Shown here: positions 47,930-59,212 of the stretch, piece after piece
Layout of the letters: every line of letters begins with the position of its first letter
Numbering within the stretch: position 1 is the stretch's first letter
From: Cymbidium sinense
Taxonomy: Eukaryota > Streptophyta > Magnoliopsida > Asparagales > Orchidaceae
Direction of reading: 5' to 3'
Assembly (NCBI GenBank): GCA_021442155.1
Contig: CM038225.1
Coordinates: 79,744,925-79,808,924, forward strand
Length of the DNA: 64,000 bases
The notes under the pieces: model-generated
The model's input: the letters and a program-made list of their open reading frames with translations, nothing else
Database searches by the model: none
Told to the model about the DNA's origin: nothing
Translations under genes and position numbers: made by a program

Positions 47930-48075
47930 CCAAACAGCCCTTAAGGAGTGAATTTTACATGTATTTACTTTACTTTTATTTTAATTTGTATTCCAACCAA
48001 ACGCCAAAAGTTTCAAAATCCCTATATTTACTTTGCTTTACTTTACTTTGTATTCCAACCAAGTAGCCCCTTAAT
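47930..48075 (-). mobile_element. Candidate right terminus of a Harbinger-type element or MITE
   Basis: The minus strand reads GGGGCTACTTGGTTGGAATA from 48072, next to TTA (48073-48075), and GGGCTGTTTGGTTCCGTGT from 47939, next to TTA. G-rich starts with a TTGGTT core and a TTA target site are typical of PIF/Harbinger ends. No matching left end was found, so linkage to the ORFs at 44157-46532 is unproven. Confidence 0.45.
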
Positions 48076-48558
48076 TAAACTATTCATTTCGAACAGTTTT
48101 ACATCTAAAAATATGCAAATTTTCCATAGTTTTATGATAGCAAAATAATTCAGAATATTCTGTTCAAACTATGTAACATAAAGCATCCAATTGTTTTTCT
48201 AACATAGTTTATCACTCATAACCGATTCAAGAAATATTTTTTTTTGTTAATTTTGGTCGATTAAGCTCCAATTGCATATAGGAAAAAAAAAAAATTTAGG
48301 GAGCTTTTTTAGTTTAATATTTTTGCATTTAGGATACCTTATTATTATTATTTTTAAATAATCACAGATATATTTAACTAACAACATTTTGCTATTTTTT
48401 ATGAAATTTTATAGTGAAAAATATTTTTTAAAAATCAGATCGATGTGAATATAATAAATAATTAATTAATTTATATTATAACAATCTCAAAATAAATTAA
48501 ATAATTTAAAAATAATTGGTCAGAATTTATCAAAATATTTTGATATATTTTCATATTC
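48076..48558. other. AT-rich DNA, nothing identified
   Basis: This is low-complexity A/T sequence with homopolymers near 48235-48300. No gene or repeat was recognised before the Tat-family insertion. Confidence 0.6.
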
Positions 48559-48563
48559 ATCAT

Positions 48564-49454
48564 TGATATGACCTTAAAAATTCTACTAGTCGAAGCACGA
48601 ATTTTGATGTTAAAAGCAAGCTGATCCGAAGTTGAAACTGGTCGAGATCAAGCACTTAAAATATCATTGAAAATTTTGGGATATCAGTTAAATCTCTAAA
48701 TAACTCTCAAACATGGAGTGTTTATAGTCAAATCGAGCGTCTCGACGAGCCGGATCTAACAAACCTAAGATCTCACAATTCTGATTTCATTTGAGCATTC
48801 AAATATATAAAATACATCATATGATCAAAGGAATCATTTTGAGCCATCCGATGGAGAGGAGTGGTTCCGATTTTGCATGCATTTACAGAGACGCCACTCC
48901 TCCAATCTATAAATAGCTCCTCATTCTTCATATGAGAGAGGCCAAGCAAGAGAGAGGAGAGAGTTCTAAAGCTTGAAAATCCTCCAGGCATAATCGTGGC
49001 ACCACTCGACGGTCGCCGACCACCCTCGTTGTTACACGCCACGCCGCCGACCGCCACCGCTGATCCTCGTCGAATCTCCGGGCCTCCATCATGACATCCT
49101 ATCCGTCATTGCTTTCCGCCGCTCACCATCATCTCGCTACCACTATCAATCATAACCTCAACGCTGACTATATGGCTGTTGTTGTTTGATTTTGGGATTG
49201 TCATTGTTAGCCTTTCTCATATACAATTATGTAATCCCATTATCGAGAAAACTTGTACTCTAAAATAAATATATAGTGAAAGCTTTTTACTGGGCTAGGC
49301 CCCGTAGTTTTTTCCTCTTTTCGAGGTTTTCTACGTAAAAATTCTGGAGTTTTCTTGTTCACTCTTTAAATACCTATGTGTGTGTTCTGGATTTCACAAC
49401 AAGGCTAAGACATAAACTTTTACTCTACCGCAACTGATTTTCTAGCATGCAACA
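48564..49454 (+). repeat. 5' LTR of the non-autonomous Tat element
   Basis: It is 891 bp, from TGATATGACC to ATGCAACA. The TATA box TATAAATA (48908-48915) is conserved in every LTR copy of the window, which puts U3 at roughly 370-380 bp. A CCACCGCTGATCC-type GC-rich stretch follows the presumed transcription start. Confidence 0.93.
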
Positions 49455-49457
49455 GTT

Positions 49458-49475
49458 TGGCGCCGTCTGTGGGAA
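49458..49475 (+). promoter_or_regulatory. Primer binding site
   Basis: TGGCGCCGTCTGTGGGAA starts three bases after the 5' LTR. It is the same PBS type as in the large Tat element (36961-36976). Confidence 0.88.
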
Positions 49476-49834
49476 ACTAATTCTCATTATTTCATTTTGT
49501 ATGATGACCAAGTTTCCAACAAGATCAAAACCACCATCGAGGTGGAGCATTTCAAGATTTTAAGGAGCGCAAGCGAAGAATGAAGATTCATCAAACTTCA
49601 TTCTTTTAGATTTTGTCGGAAACTGTGGGGCAACTCTTAATTTCAGAAGACCGCCCATGTTAAGCATCTAATCAATTACCATCCCAAGAAAAAAGTCAAA
49701 GTTGGAGGATATTTCAACATTGAGAAGAGATATAACTTTACAAATTATGATTTTCCAATCATACTCATGAAAAAATAAGACCAAGGTTAAGGAGCAACTT
49801 TGGCTATAACCATAAACGGATGTTTTGATTCGAC

Positions 49835-50600
49835 ATCTTCCATACAGGTTAACGTCATCGGGTAACACTCTGACAAACAATCTCGGATGAGTCAAAAATT
49901 CTCAGCGGATTCAATTTAACCTCTTCCATACAAGTTAACGTCATCGAGCAAAGACTCTGACAAACAACCTAGGATAGGTCAAAAAGGTCCTTGGTGGACT
50001 TCCCACGACCTCTTCCATACAAGTTAACGTCATCGGGTAACACCGACAAACAACCGATAAATTCTCAATGATTACCTCATCCATACAGTTAACGCCATCT
50101 AACACCGACAAACAACCTCGGATAAGTCAAAAATCCTCCGCGGATTCAATTCGACCTCTTCCATACATGTTAACATCATCGAGTAACACTTTGACAAACA
50201 ACCTCAGATGGGTCAAAAATCCTTAGCGGATTCAATTCGACCTCTTCCATACGCAACGCATCGGTAACACTCGACAAATAACTCCTGGATAGGTCAAAAG
50301 CCTTAGGATTCAATTCGACCTCTTCCATACAAGTTAACGTCCGGGTAACACCTCGACAAACAACCACGGATAGACAAAATCTCTGATTCAATTCAACTCG
50401 CCCAGCTCGCCATCGGGTAACACTCTGATAAACAACCTCGAATGAGTCAAAAATCCTCAGTGGATTCAATTCAACATATTCCATACAGGTTAGCGTCATT
50501 GAGTCACACTCTGACAAACAACCTCGGATCAAAATCTCGCGATTTAATTCAACCTTTTTCTGCGTGTTGAAGTCACACTAAACAACCTTGATAGGTCAAA
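49835..50600 (+). repeat. Tat-internal tandem array 1, about nine copies of an 83-bp unit
   Basis: The unit words are ACCTCTTCCATACAGGTTAA, CGTCATCGGGTAACACTCTG, ACAAACAACCTCGGATAGGT and CAAAAATCCTCAGCGGATTC. Later units carry many small deletions. The minus-strand open frame at 50176-50532 is repeat sequence read through, with a cyclic amino-acid pattern, not a gene. Confidence 0.92.
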
Positions 50601-51059
50601 ATCATCACCATCGAAGGTCACTGCCGATTACTATCATTATCACGCCGCTAACTATTGCCGCGGCCATGCCGCAACCATCACCGCCATCTCCGCTACCAAT
50701 TATCGTTGCCGTTATCTCGCTGACTATTAACGCTTATCGCCACTGCTGGTTTTATCGGTTATCAAGCAGTTACCGCTGAATACCCTGCTGGCCGCTAATA
50801 ACCATCCACCGCCGGCTAACGCTGCTGATACTATTGTTTGGCTACTTACTCAGGACTATCGTTGACTATCTTCTCTATTCATTATCGCTGGACACTGCTG
50901 ATTTACCATCATATCGCTGGCTGACCATTGCCATCTCCATGGCTACTAATTATCGTCCCCTGGCTATCCTTTACCGATTATCGACGCTTCGCCATCAAGC
51001 TGACCATTATCGCCAATTGCTGGCGCACCACTCTCTGCCACGGTAACTATCGCCACCAA

Positions 51060-51480
51060 CCCGGACAACCACGAGGTCGGGCCGACATATCTTTCGAGAA
51101 AGCTGAGCTTTGTCGTATGAACTACAGGTCTTGATTGTCTCCGAACCCGGCCAGTCTGACGAGGGCAGTTGACACCTCTTTCAAAGAGAAAACTGGATCC
51201 TTGCCGTATGAACTACGAGTTTTGATCACCAATCTCTGCCTCACGAGGTCACTGACACCTCTTCGCGAAGGAGTCTTGCCGTATGAATTACGGGTCTTGA
51301 TCGCCTCCAAACCCTGGCCGATCCGAGGTCACTGACACCTTTTCGAGTGGAAAACTAAAGCTCATTGCATGAACTACCTGTTTTGATCGCCTTCAAACCC
51401 TGGTCCGAAGTGTCAATCGACACCCTTTCAGGCAAACTAGAGCTCACAGATGAACTACTGATCTTGATTCAACGACCTCT
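51060..51480 (+). repeat. Tat-internal tandem array 2, about five copies of an 83-bp unit
   Basis: Units contain GTATGAACTACGGGTCTTGA, TCGCCTCCAAACCC and GAGGTCACTGACACCTCTT, the reverse complement of the array at 28842-29178. The small frames at 51135-51335 and 51365-51547 are repeat-derived. Confidence 0.9.
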
Positions 51481-51514
51481 TCTTAAGAAAAAGAGAGACA
51501 CTCCAGCATATGAG

Positions 51515-51548
51515 GAGTGTGTCTTCTCCCTTGACCCTGTTTTATAGA
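51515..51548 (-). promoter_or_regulatory. Conserved antisense TATA region in the non-autonomous element
   Basis: The minus strand reads GGGGTCTATAAAACAGGG; the TATA box is 51546-51540. GACACACT lies about 25 bp downstream. It aligns with the candidate promoter at 28757-28806 in the large element. The antisense ORF it would serve has been lost here. Confidence 0.45.
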
Positions 51549-52272
51549 CCCCAGATAGGCAAAAGGTCAAAATTGCTAAAATCGCTCAAACCGCTTCAAA
51601 CCGGCAGAATGGAAAATGGCAAACGGACGCGTTCTCTGGCACGCTATGGACCAAGACTGCTGGCTCAAGACTCCTCAAGACGCAGGGTCTGTGATGTTCG
51701 GCTGCCCATTCAGCTTGCACGCTTCAAGACGCCAGACGCCAATCCCTACTCAATTAAAGAACCGCGATGACTGCCACAAATCACCATGCTGCTTCCACGC
51801 AGACGGGCTAAGCGACCTCATGCCCATGCGCTGGTTCATTGCGGGCTACACGCCACTGGACTGCTTCCATGTTGTCGGACCTGCCTCACACCATGCGACC
51901 GGCTCGATCCACAGACCTCTCAAGGACTCGACCTATTTCCACTGCTCCCCATCGTGGTAAACCGCCAACAACCCTTTCCACGCCCGGTCCTTCCACGCTT
52001 CGCCCACTTTATTTCGACTCCACGAAAGGCCACAGGCGCTGCAAGTGCCCGTAGTGCCTGGGATGTCCATAACCCCAAATTCACACCAACAGTACCCGTG
52101 ACACATCCAGCCTCAGACTGCTTCCGTGATCATAATCCTGTGCTCCTATGAAGATATGTTCTCTCAAAATGTATAATGGACCCGAAATTTCATTGAAGAA
52201 TGCTATTTTTAAGTATTCGACATATATATTTTTGGATGATTAAGATAATATCATCCAAAAATAAGGGGCAAC

Positions 52273-53100
52273 TGATATGACCCTGAAAATTCTACTAGTC
52301 GAAGAACGAATTTTGATGTTAAAAGCAAGCTGATCCGAAATTGAAACTGGTCGAGATCAAGCACTTAAAATATCATTGGAAATTTTGGGATATTAGTTAA
52401 ATCCCTAAATAGCTCTCAAATATGAAATATTTATAGTCAAATCGAGCGTCTCGACAAGCCGGATCTAACAAGCCCAAGATCTCACAATTCCGACTTCATT
52501 TGAGCATTCAAATACACAAAATATATCATATGATCAAATGAATCATTTTGAGCCGTCCAGATGGAGTGGTTCGGATTTACATGTGTATTCTGAGACGCCA
52601 CTCCTCCAATCTATAAATAGCCTCATTCTTCATATGAGGAGGCCAAGCAAGAGAGAGAGCTCTAAAATCATTGAAAATCATCGTCATAATTACCACCACC
52701 ACCCCTTGGTTACCAACCACCGCCGCCGGCCGCCGCCGCCACCGATCCTCGCCGTCGTCAATCTCCGTCGGTCTCCATCATGATGACGTTCACCGCCGCC
52801 GCCTCGCCGTTTCACCATCATCGCTACCACTCAAGAATCATAACTGAACGCGACTATATGGTTGTTGTCGATTTTGGGATTCTATCGCCTCTTCTCATAT
52901 ACAATTATGTAATCCCGCAAAAACTTACTCCAAAATAAATATATAGTGGAAGCTTTTACCTGCAGCTCGTAGTTTTTCCTCTTTTCGAGGTTTTCCACGT
53001 AAAAAAATTAATTTTCTTATTCACTCTTTAAATATCATGCTGGATTTCACAATGCTAATAAAACTTTACTCTACCGCAACTGATTTTCTAGCACAAAAAA
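52273..53100 (+). repeat. 3' LTR of the non-autonomous Tat element
   Basis: It is 828 bp, beginning TGATATGACCC right after the PPT and ending at 53100 with a degraded GCACAAAAAA in place of GCATGCAACA. It is shorter than its 5' partner through many small deletions, mostly after the TATA box. Confidence 0.9.
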
Positions 53101-53105
53101 ATCAT

Positions 53106-53898
53106 AATCTATTCTCCCTAACCTATAAGAGGTGGAACATCACTAGAAAATAGATAATAATGGTGAGCTCTAATGGGCCACTGCAGTTTGAAATAAATGA
53201 TTTCAATTTTTATTTGGATGAAATTTTAGTTATGCTAATTTTGAGTCTATTTTCGAGTTGAATTAAATTCTATGCATATGAAAAATTTAAATTTGTTAAA
53301 ATGAATTTATTAATCGAATATTTAATCTTAGTGGAGCAATTTTTGAGCAAATCAACTTCAAATTTAAGAAAATTTTTAATTTAAAATTGATTAAAATTTA
53401 AGCATTTATTGGGCGAACTTGATGTTTTAAACATAATTATTAATGCTAGATAATATTTTACAAATTTGTATTTTAGCACTCTTCTTTTTTTTTGAAATGA
53501 TATGAAATTTAATTAATTTGTGTGCTGATTATAAAGAAAAAAAATTGCCCAAAATGCTAATGCAACATGCATTAGGGTAATTTTAAAGTTCCACAGCGTA
53601 TCTAAAAAATTAGATTTTTTTTATTATTTGTATTTATAAATTAAGACAAAGATAAATTAAAAAAAATGATATAATTTTAAAGTCATCTTATTATGTATAG
53701 GGTTGTAAAAAAAACTCATTATTCAGTTGTCATGATTTCGCGCTTTCGCTCATTAACTAAGCGAGTCGAACACGAAAAAATACTTCAAGCTCGATTTATA
53801 AACGAATCGAACATGAATAATCCTTTGTTCTATTTTGTTCGGCTCGGTTTAGCTCGAAATAAAAAATTAATATTTTTATTTTTATTTTTATATAAACA

Positions 53899-53994
<96 letters not shown>

Positions 53995-54367
53995 AATCAC
54001 AAATATGACTTAGTGGTTAAATCTTTTGTTATTCAAAAGATTGGCCTAGAGTAAATTATATATGTTTTTTATATTTTATTTGAAGAGATCTAGCTTGAAG
54101 GATTAATTAAGTATAGTAATAGAGTAATAAAGTCGATTCATATGAAACAATAAAAACAAGCCTAATCCCTCTATGTGTGGTCGGCTAGATGAATCTTTTT
54201 TCTTTATTATATTCTATTAGGTATCAAATTCTTATTTAAATCTAATAAAAAGAGATCACTTTTATACTACATAACCAAATCTTCTTAGATCTGCATCTAT
54301 CTTTCTTAACATAGATCAAATCTAATACATCTACTCTCTTAACTCGATCATCAGGATGACAACATTT
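53106..54367. other. AT-rich DNA with (CA)n-(TA)n microsatellite
   Basis: (CA)n at 53902-53948 passes into (TA)n at 53949-53991. The stretch before it (53695-53880: CGCTTTCGCTCATTAACTAA, GTTCGGCTCGGTTTAGCTCG) resembles a widespread non-autonomous plant transposon remnant. The open frame at 53693-54013 ends in the microsatellite and is rejected as a gene. Confidence 0.55.
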
Positions 54368-54509
54368 TGTTGGAAACATATAAAGATAGAATAAATTTAT
54401 CTTTCACGGATCTCATGTCAAATCATCAAGAAGATTTAATCGGAAGCGTACTTGAATCCATGGAAGAGCTATTGCGAGAATTTTAACCTTCCACTTCTAA
54501 AAGAGTGTT

Positions 54510-54544
<35 letters not shown>

Positions 54545-54827
54545 ATTCTTTTCACTCAAGATAAGTTATAAGGAAAATAAGAATCGACCCTTTAGAATAA
54601 TGAATTTATTTATATTTGAGATTTCATTTTATTTTAGTCCATCATTAAAATAAAATAAAATGCCCGGTCTCTACACATGACAATTCCATACAAAATTAAT
54701 AAGATGCCTCAAAAGCTCAAAATTAATTAATTTTTATTTGATCACAAAATTAATAGGTTTAAAAATAAGATAGTGTATAATATATAATTAAATTCATATG
54801 CGAGTCCACATTCAAAAATTCCAAACA
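54368..54827 (-). repeat. 3' LTR of the interrupted copia element
   Basis: It is 460 bp on the minus strand, from TGTTTGGAAT at 54827 (next to the PPT) to TTCCAACA at 54368. The inverted ends TGTT(T)GGA/TCCAACA are typical of copia LTRs. It contains a (GA)n tract at 54513-54543. Only one LTR is in the window, so its end is inferred from terminal structure. Confidence 0.75.
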
Positions 54828-55281
54828 ATCTCCCACTTGGGCCACATATATATATATTGCTAGACAATTATACATTATTAAATACTTTAAGAGCTCAATA
54901 TTTATCATCTTCGAAGAGGAATATCTTTAGATAATCTGGTCCATTAATAATATTGATATAGAATCAAAATGATCTTTATTATAATTTTTCTATAACAAGA
55001 CCCATCAGTGATCACAAAATCAATATGATTAATAACATAGATCAAGTATGGATGTGTAGCATAGAAATTTCATGTAATGTGATCATATATCATGTCTATT
55101 TCTAACTGGTCCTATATTATAACTCAAAAGAGTTATAAATATAGTTTCATTTATTTATGCTAAACTACAATTGAAACTACATAATTTTATTTCAGAGGTT
55201 TCAACTATAAGATAATAACAATACTTTATTCTGATCAGAAAAATATATTTACAATCATTGAACATCATAAGAAAACTCCCA

Positions 55282-56889
55282 CTATGCTAGCATATCATCA
55301 AAGTAAACCACTTCCATACGAGTCACATGCTCATGAAATACTTTAGGTGGAAAACTTTTTGTAAGTGGATCTGCAATCATAAAACTTATACTAATATGTT
55401 CAATAGATACTTGAGAACTCTGAACTCTTTCTTTTACAACAAGAAACTTTATATCAATATGCTTTGATTTTGACGAATTCTTGTTGTTCTTTGAATACAA
55501 CTCAACAGCTCTATTATCACAATTTATTTTTAATGGTCTCTCTATTCCATCAAAAATATTTAACCTAGTGATAAAATTTCGTAATCTTATTCCTTGATTT
55601 GATGCTTCATAACAAGCTATAAATTTTGCTTCCATGGGAGAAGAAGCTATAAGTGATTGTTTAGCACTTTTTTAAGATATAGCTCATCCAGTTAATAAGA
55701 AAATATAACCTGAAGTGGTCTTCTACTATCGAGGCAACTAGCAAAATCAGAATCGGAGTACCCCATGATCTCCGATATGTGAGCATAAAGTCTTCTGTTC
55801 TCTTCAGATACCGCATAACCCATTTTACTGCTTTCCAATGATCCATTTCTAGGTTACTTAAAAATCTACCTAGCATTCCAACAATGTACGCAATATCCAG
55901 ACGCATATAAACTTGAGCATACATAAGACTCCCTACTGTATATCCATAAGGATCTTTTTCATCTCTTTCTTTTCGAATTTATTTCTTGGACATTAAAGCA
56001 AGCTGAATTTATCACCTTTAGCAACGGATGTATCTCCTGGTGCACAATCTTTCATGCTAAATCTATTAAGCACTTTATCAATATATATCTTTTATGATAA
56101 ACCAAGTATACCACGAGAACGATCTCGAAGAATTTGTATACCTAACACAAAAGATGTATTCCCAAAATCTTTCGTTTCAAATTTATTTGAAAGATATTTC
56201 TTGGTTTCATATAAAAGACCTATATGACTACTTGTCAGTAGAATATCATCAACATATAACACTAGGATGATAAATCTACTCACACTTATTTTGTGATAAA
56301 TGCATTGATCAATAGTATTTTCATTAAAACCAAAAGAAGTAATCACTTGATCAAATTTCTTATACCATTGACGGGAAGCTTGTTTTAAATCATAGATGGA
56401 TTTCTTTAATTTGCATATTAGGTGTTTTGAATCAGAAGATTGAAAATTTTATGGTTGCACCATATATATAATTTCTTCAATATCGCCATTGAGAAATGCA
56501 GTCTTTATATCCATTTGATATAATTCTAAATCATAATGAGCTACTAGTGCCATAATGATTCTAAAAGAGTCTTTCAAAGAAATTAGAGAGAAAGTCTCTT
56601 TATAATTAATTCCTTCCTTTTGAGTGAAAGCTTTAGCGACTATACGTGCTTTATATCTTTCGATATTACCTTTTGAATCCCGTTTAGTTTTAAAAATCCA
56701 TTTACAACCAATGGGTTTTACTGATTTAAACAATTCGACAAGATCCCAAACATCATTGTCTTTCATTGATTTTATTTCATCCTCAATGACTTCTATCCAT
56801 TTATGATAGTTAACACTTTGTTTAACTTGACTAAAAGAGATTGATTCACTTTGCAGTCCAATGTTAAACTCATGCTCTTGGAGAGACAC
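55282..56889 (-). pseudogene. Copia RT and RNase H, degenerate
   Basis: RT pieces: WDLVELFKSVKPIGCKWIF, RYKARIVAKAFTQKEGINY, ELYQMDIKTAFLNGDIEE (56889-56449), then the catalytic LYVDDILLTSSH and KDFGNTSFVLGIQI (56346-56092). The next piece (55924-55661) has a DHWKAVKWVMRYLKRT motif. RNase H (55635-55282) has MEAKFIACYEA, NCDNRAVELYSKN, KSKHIDIKF and ADPLTKSF. The pieces fall in separate frames with stops between. This is the RVT_2 arrangement of Ty1/copia elements. Confidence 0.92.
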
Positions 56890-56999
56890 AACATAATCAT
56901 TTGAAATTCCTAATCTCCTCTCCCTAGTATATTTTTTAATGACACTTCAGTTTGAGATTTTTGTGATTCCTCGGTATGAGTGGGAGTTAACTCAAGAAT

Positions 57000-58295
57000 A
57001 TTTTAATTATCCGTATTTACAAATTGAATAATATCAGGTAAAATTATCTGATCATTTTCTATTATAACTATAGAAAGATTAATAAATTACTCTTCAATTA
57101 TAAAATTCCTAGGTTTATTACTCCCATCATATTCAACTTCCTCAAGCCCGTCTCGAAAAATAATTTGTTTGAAGAGTCATAAAACTTAAAACCCTTCGAC
57201 CTTTCTAAGTATCCAACAAAATAACAACTTATAGTTCTTGAGTCCAATTTTCTTTCATTAGGCTTATATGACCTAGCTTCAGTTGGACATCCCCAGACAT
57301 GAAGATGCCTAATACTAGGCTTCTTCCCAATCCATAATTCATATGGGGTTTTAGCTACTACTTTGCTTGGAACTCTATTAAGAATGTAAATTGCAGTCTT
57401 TAAGGCTTCTCCCCAATGTGATTATGGTAAGGAAGAATGATTTATCATACTTCTAACCATATCCATAAGGGTCCGATTTCGTCTCTCAGATACACCATTT
57501 TGACTTGGAGTCTCTAACATGGTGTATTGAGGAACGATACCACATTATGCTAAATATTTGGCAAAAGGGCCTGACCGTTGTTCACCTGATTCATTATATC
57601 TGCCATAGTATTCACCACCACATTCAGATTTGACATCTTTTATTTTCTTTCCAAATTGATTTTCAACTTTAACCTTAAAATTTTTGAATACGTCCAATGA
57701 TTGTGATTTCTCATAAATCAATTATAAGTACCCATAATGAGAATAATCATCTATGAAAGTAATGAAATACTGTTGACTATTCTAAGTAGCTGCAAGGCAT
57801 AGACCACAAATATCAGTATGAATTAATTCCAATATGTTTAAACTCTTGTTAGCATCAACTTTCTTGATATTTATTTATTTTCCTTTAATACATTCTATAC
57901 AGAGTTTATCATCTGAAAAATCAAGAGAATCAAGAATTCCTTTTGACACAAGTCTTTCAATTCTATGTTTAGAAATATGCTCTAAACGCTTGTGCCATAA
58001 CATATATGAATTCTCATTCATTAATTTTTGATTTATACCAAAATTCATGGCATGCAAGGTTTCATTAATTTGTGAAGTAGAAATATCTAATTTATATAGA
58101 TTATCAATCAAACAACCAGTACCAATAATATTTGAATATTGAAATAGACTAAATTTTTCATTTCCAAATGAACAAGAATAACTAGATTTGTCCAAACAAG
58201 AAATATAAATTAAATTTCGTCTAAACGATAACACATAAAAAGTCTCATGTAAATTCAAAATACAACTAGATTCTAGATATAATCTATATAAGCAT
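57000..58295 (-). pseudogene. Copia pre-integrase and integrase, degenerate
   Basis: 58258-57875 carries the protease-to-integrase junction: SFRRNLIYISCLDKS, then the zinc motif HKRLEHISKHRIERL and CIECIKGK (H...H...CxxC). Downstream, broken frames give the core: VKSECGGEYYGRYNESGEQ, ETPSQNGVSERRNRTLMDMV, then HVWGCP and a GYLERSKGFKFYD tail. Stops occur directly after CIECIKGK and within the core. Confidence 0.85.
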
Positions 58296-59212
58296 TGATA
58301 TGAAACTTAAATCCTACTAGTCGAAGCACGAATCTTGATGTCAAAAGCAAGTTGATCCTCAGTTGAAATTAGTCAAGATCAAGCACTTAAAATATCATTG
58401 AAAACTTTGGCATATCAGTTAAATTCCTAACTAGCTCTTAAACTTGGAGTGTTTATAGTCAAATCGAGCGTCTTGACGAGCCGGATCTAACAAGCCTAAG
58501 ATCTCCTAATTTTGACTTCATTTGAGCATTCAAATACACAAAATACATCAGATGATCAAGGGAATTTGAGCCATCCGATGGAGGAGTGGTTCAGATTTTG
58601 CATGTATTTGTAGAAATGTCATCCCTCTAATCTATAAATAGCCCCTCATTATTCACATGAGGGGAGACCCAAGTAAGAGAGAGGAGAGAGCTCTAAAGCT
58701 TGAAAATTCTCCAAGCATAATCGTGCCACCACTCGACGGTCACCGACCACCCCCGTTGGTTGTCAACCACCGCCACTAGCCACCGCCATTAGCCGCCACC
58801 GCTGATCCTCGCCGTCATCAATCTCCGTCGGTCACCATCACGATAACCTTCATCGTAAGTCATTGATCCCCACTGTTCACCATCATCTGCTATCACTAGC
58901 AACTGTTATAACCTGAATGTGACTATATGGCTATTGCTGTCTGATTTTGGGATTCCCTTTGTCAGCCCTTCTCATATATAATCTTGTAATCTCATATCGG
59001 GAAAACTTTGTACTCCAAAACAAATACATAGTGGATGATTTTTACTAGGCTAGGCCCCGTGGTTTTTTACCCTATTCCTGGGGTTTTTTCACATAAAAAT
59101 TTCTGGAGTTTTCTTGTTCACTCTTTAAATACCTATGTGTGTGCTGGATTTCACAACAAGGCTAAGGCGTAAACTTTCACTCTACCACAACTAGTTTTCT
59201 AGCACGTAATAA
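58296..59212 (+). repeat. 5' LTR of the third Tat copy
   Basis: It starts TGATATGAAAC and ends AGCACGTAATAA. It shares diagnostic variants with the LTR at 63250 (AAATCCTACTA; GATCCTCAGTTGAAATTAGT), showing the two are a pair. The LTR TATA box is near 58631. Confidence 0.9.

Larger units (their letters stand above)
48564..53100 (+). mobile_element. Non-autonomous Tat-family element lacking gag-pol, TSD ATCAT
   Basis: This 4.5-kb element is flanked by identical ATCAT at 48559-48563 and 53101-53105. Order: 5' LTR 48564-49454, PBS 49458-49475, about 350 bp of unrecognised leader, tandem array 1 (49835-50600), a CATCACCGCCG-type segment (50600-51060), tandem array 2 (51060-51480), an antisense TATA region (51515-51548), a GC-rich 3' segment, PPT (AAAAATAAGGGGCAAC) and 3' LTR 52273-53100. 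No gag, protease, RT, RNase H or integrase motif was found, nor the antisense ORF. It could only have moved with proteins supplied by a related autonomous element. Confidence 0.92.
54368..58295 (-). mobile_element. Ty1/copia element, interrupted by a Tat insertion
   Basis: Read on the minus strand: protease/pre-integrase (58295-57875), integrase (about 57700-57000), RT (56889-56092), linker (55924-55661), RNase H (55635-55282), a PPT (AAGTGGGAGA at 54837-54828) and the 3' LTR (54827-54368). Its frame runs uninterrupted to position 58295, the exact first base outside the Tat LTR at 58296. The upstream half (gag and 5' LTR) is absent and should lie beyond the Tat copy, outside the window. Stops and frameshifts make it inactive. 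Confidence 0.88.

Noticed and set aside
49835..50600. CRISPR-like regular repeats and a 118-codon minus-strand frame
   Set aside because: Units are contiguous, without unique spacers, and sit inside a plant retrotransposon. The frame is the repeat read through.
51510..52151. Overlapping frames of 86-121 codons
   Set aside because: They are overlapping plus-strand frames in GC-rich retrotransposon DNA near the PPT, with no shared protein in the sister elements.
53693..54013. 106-codon frame with His/Thr and Ile/Tyr repeats
   Set aside because: More than a third is (CA)n and (TA)n microsatellite.
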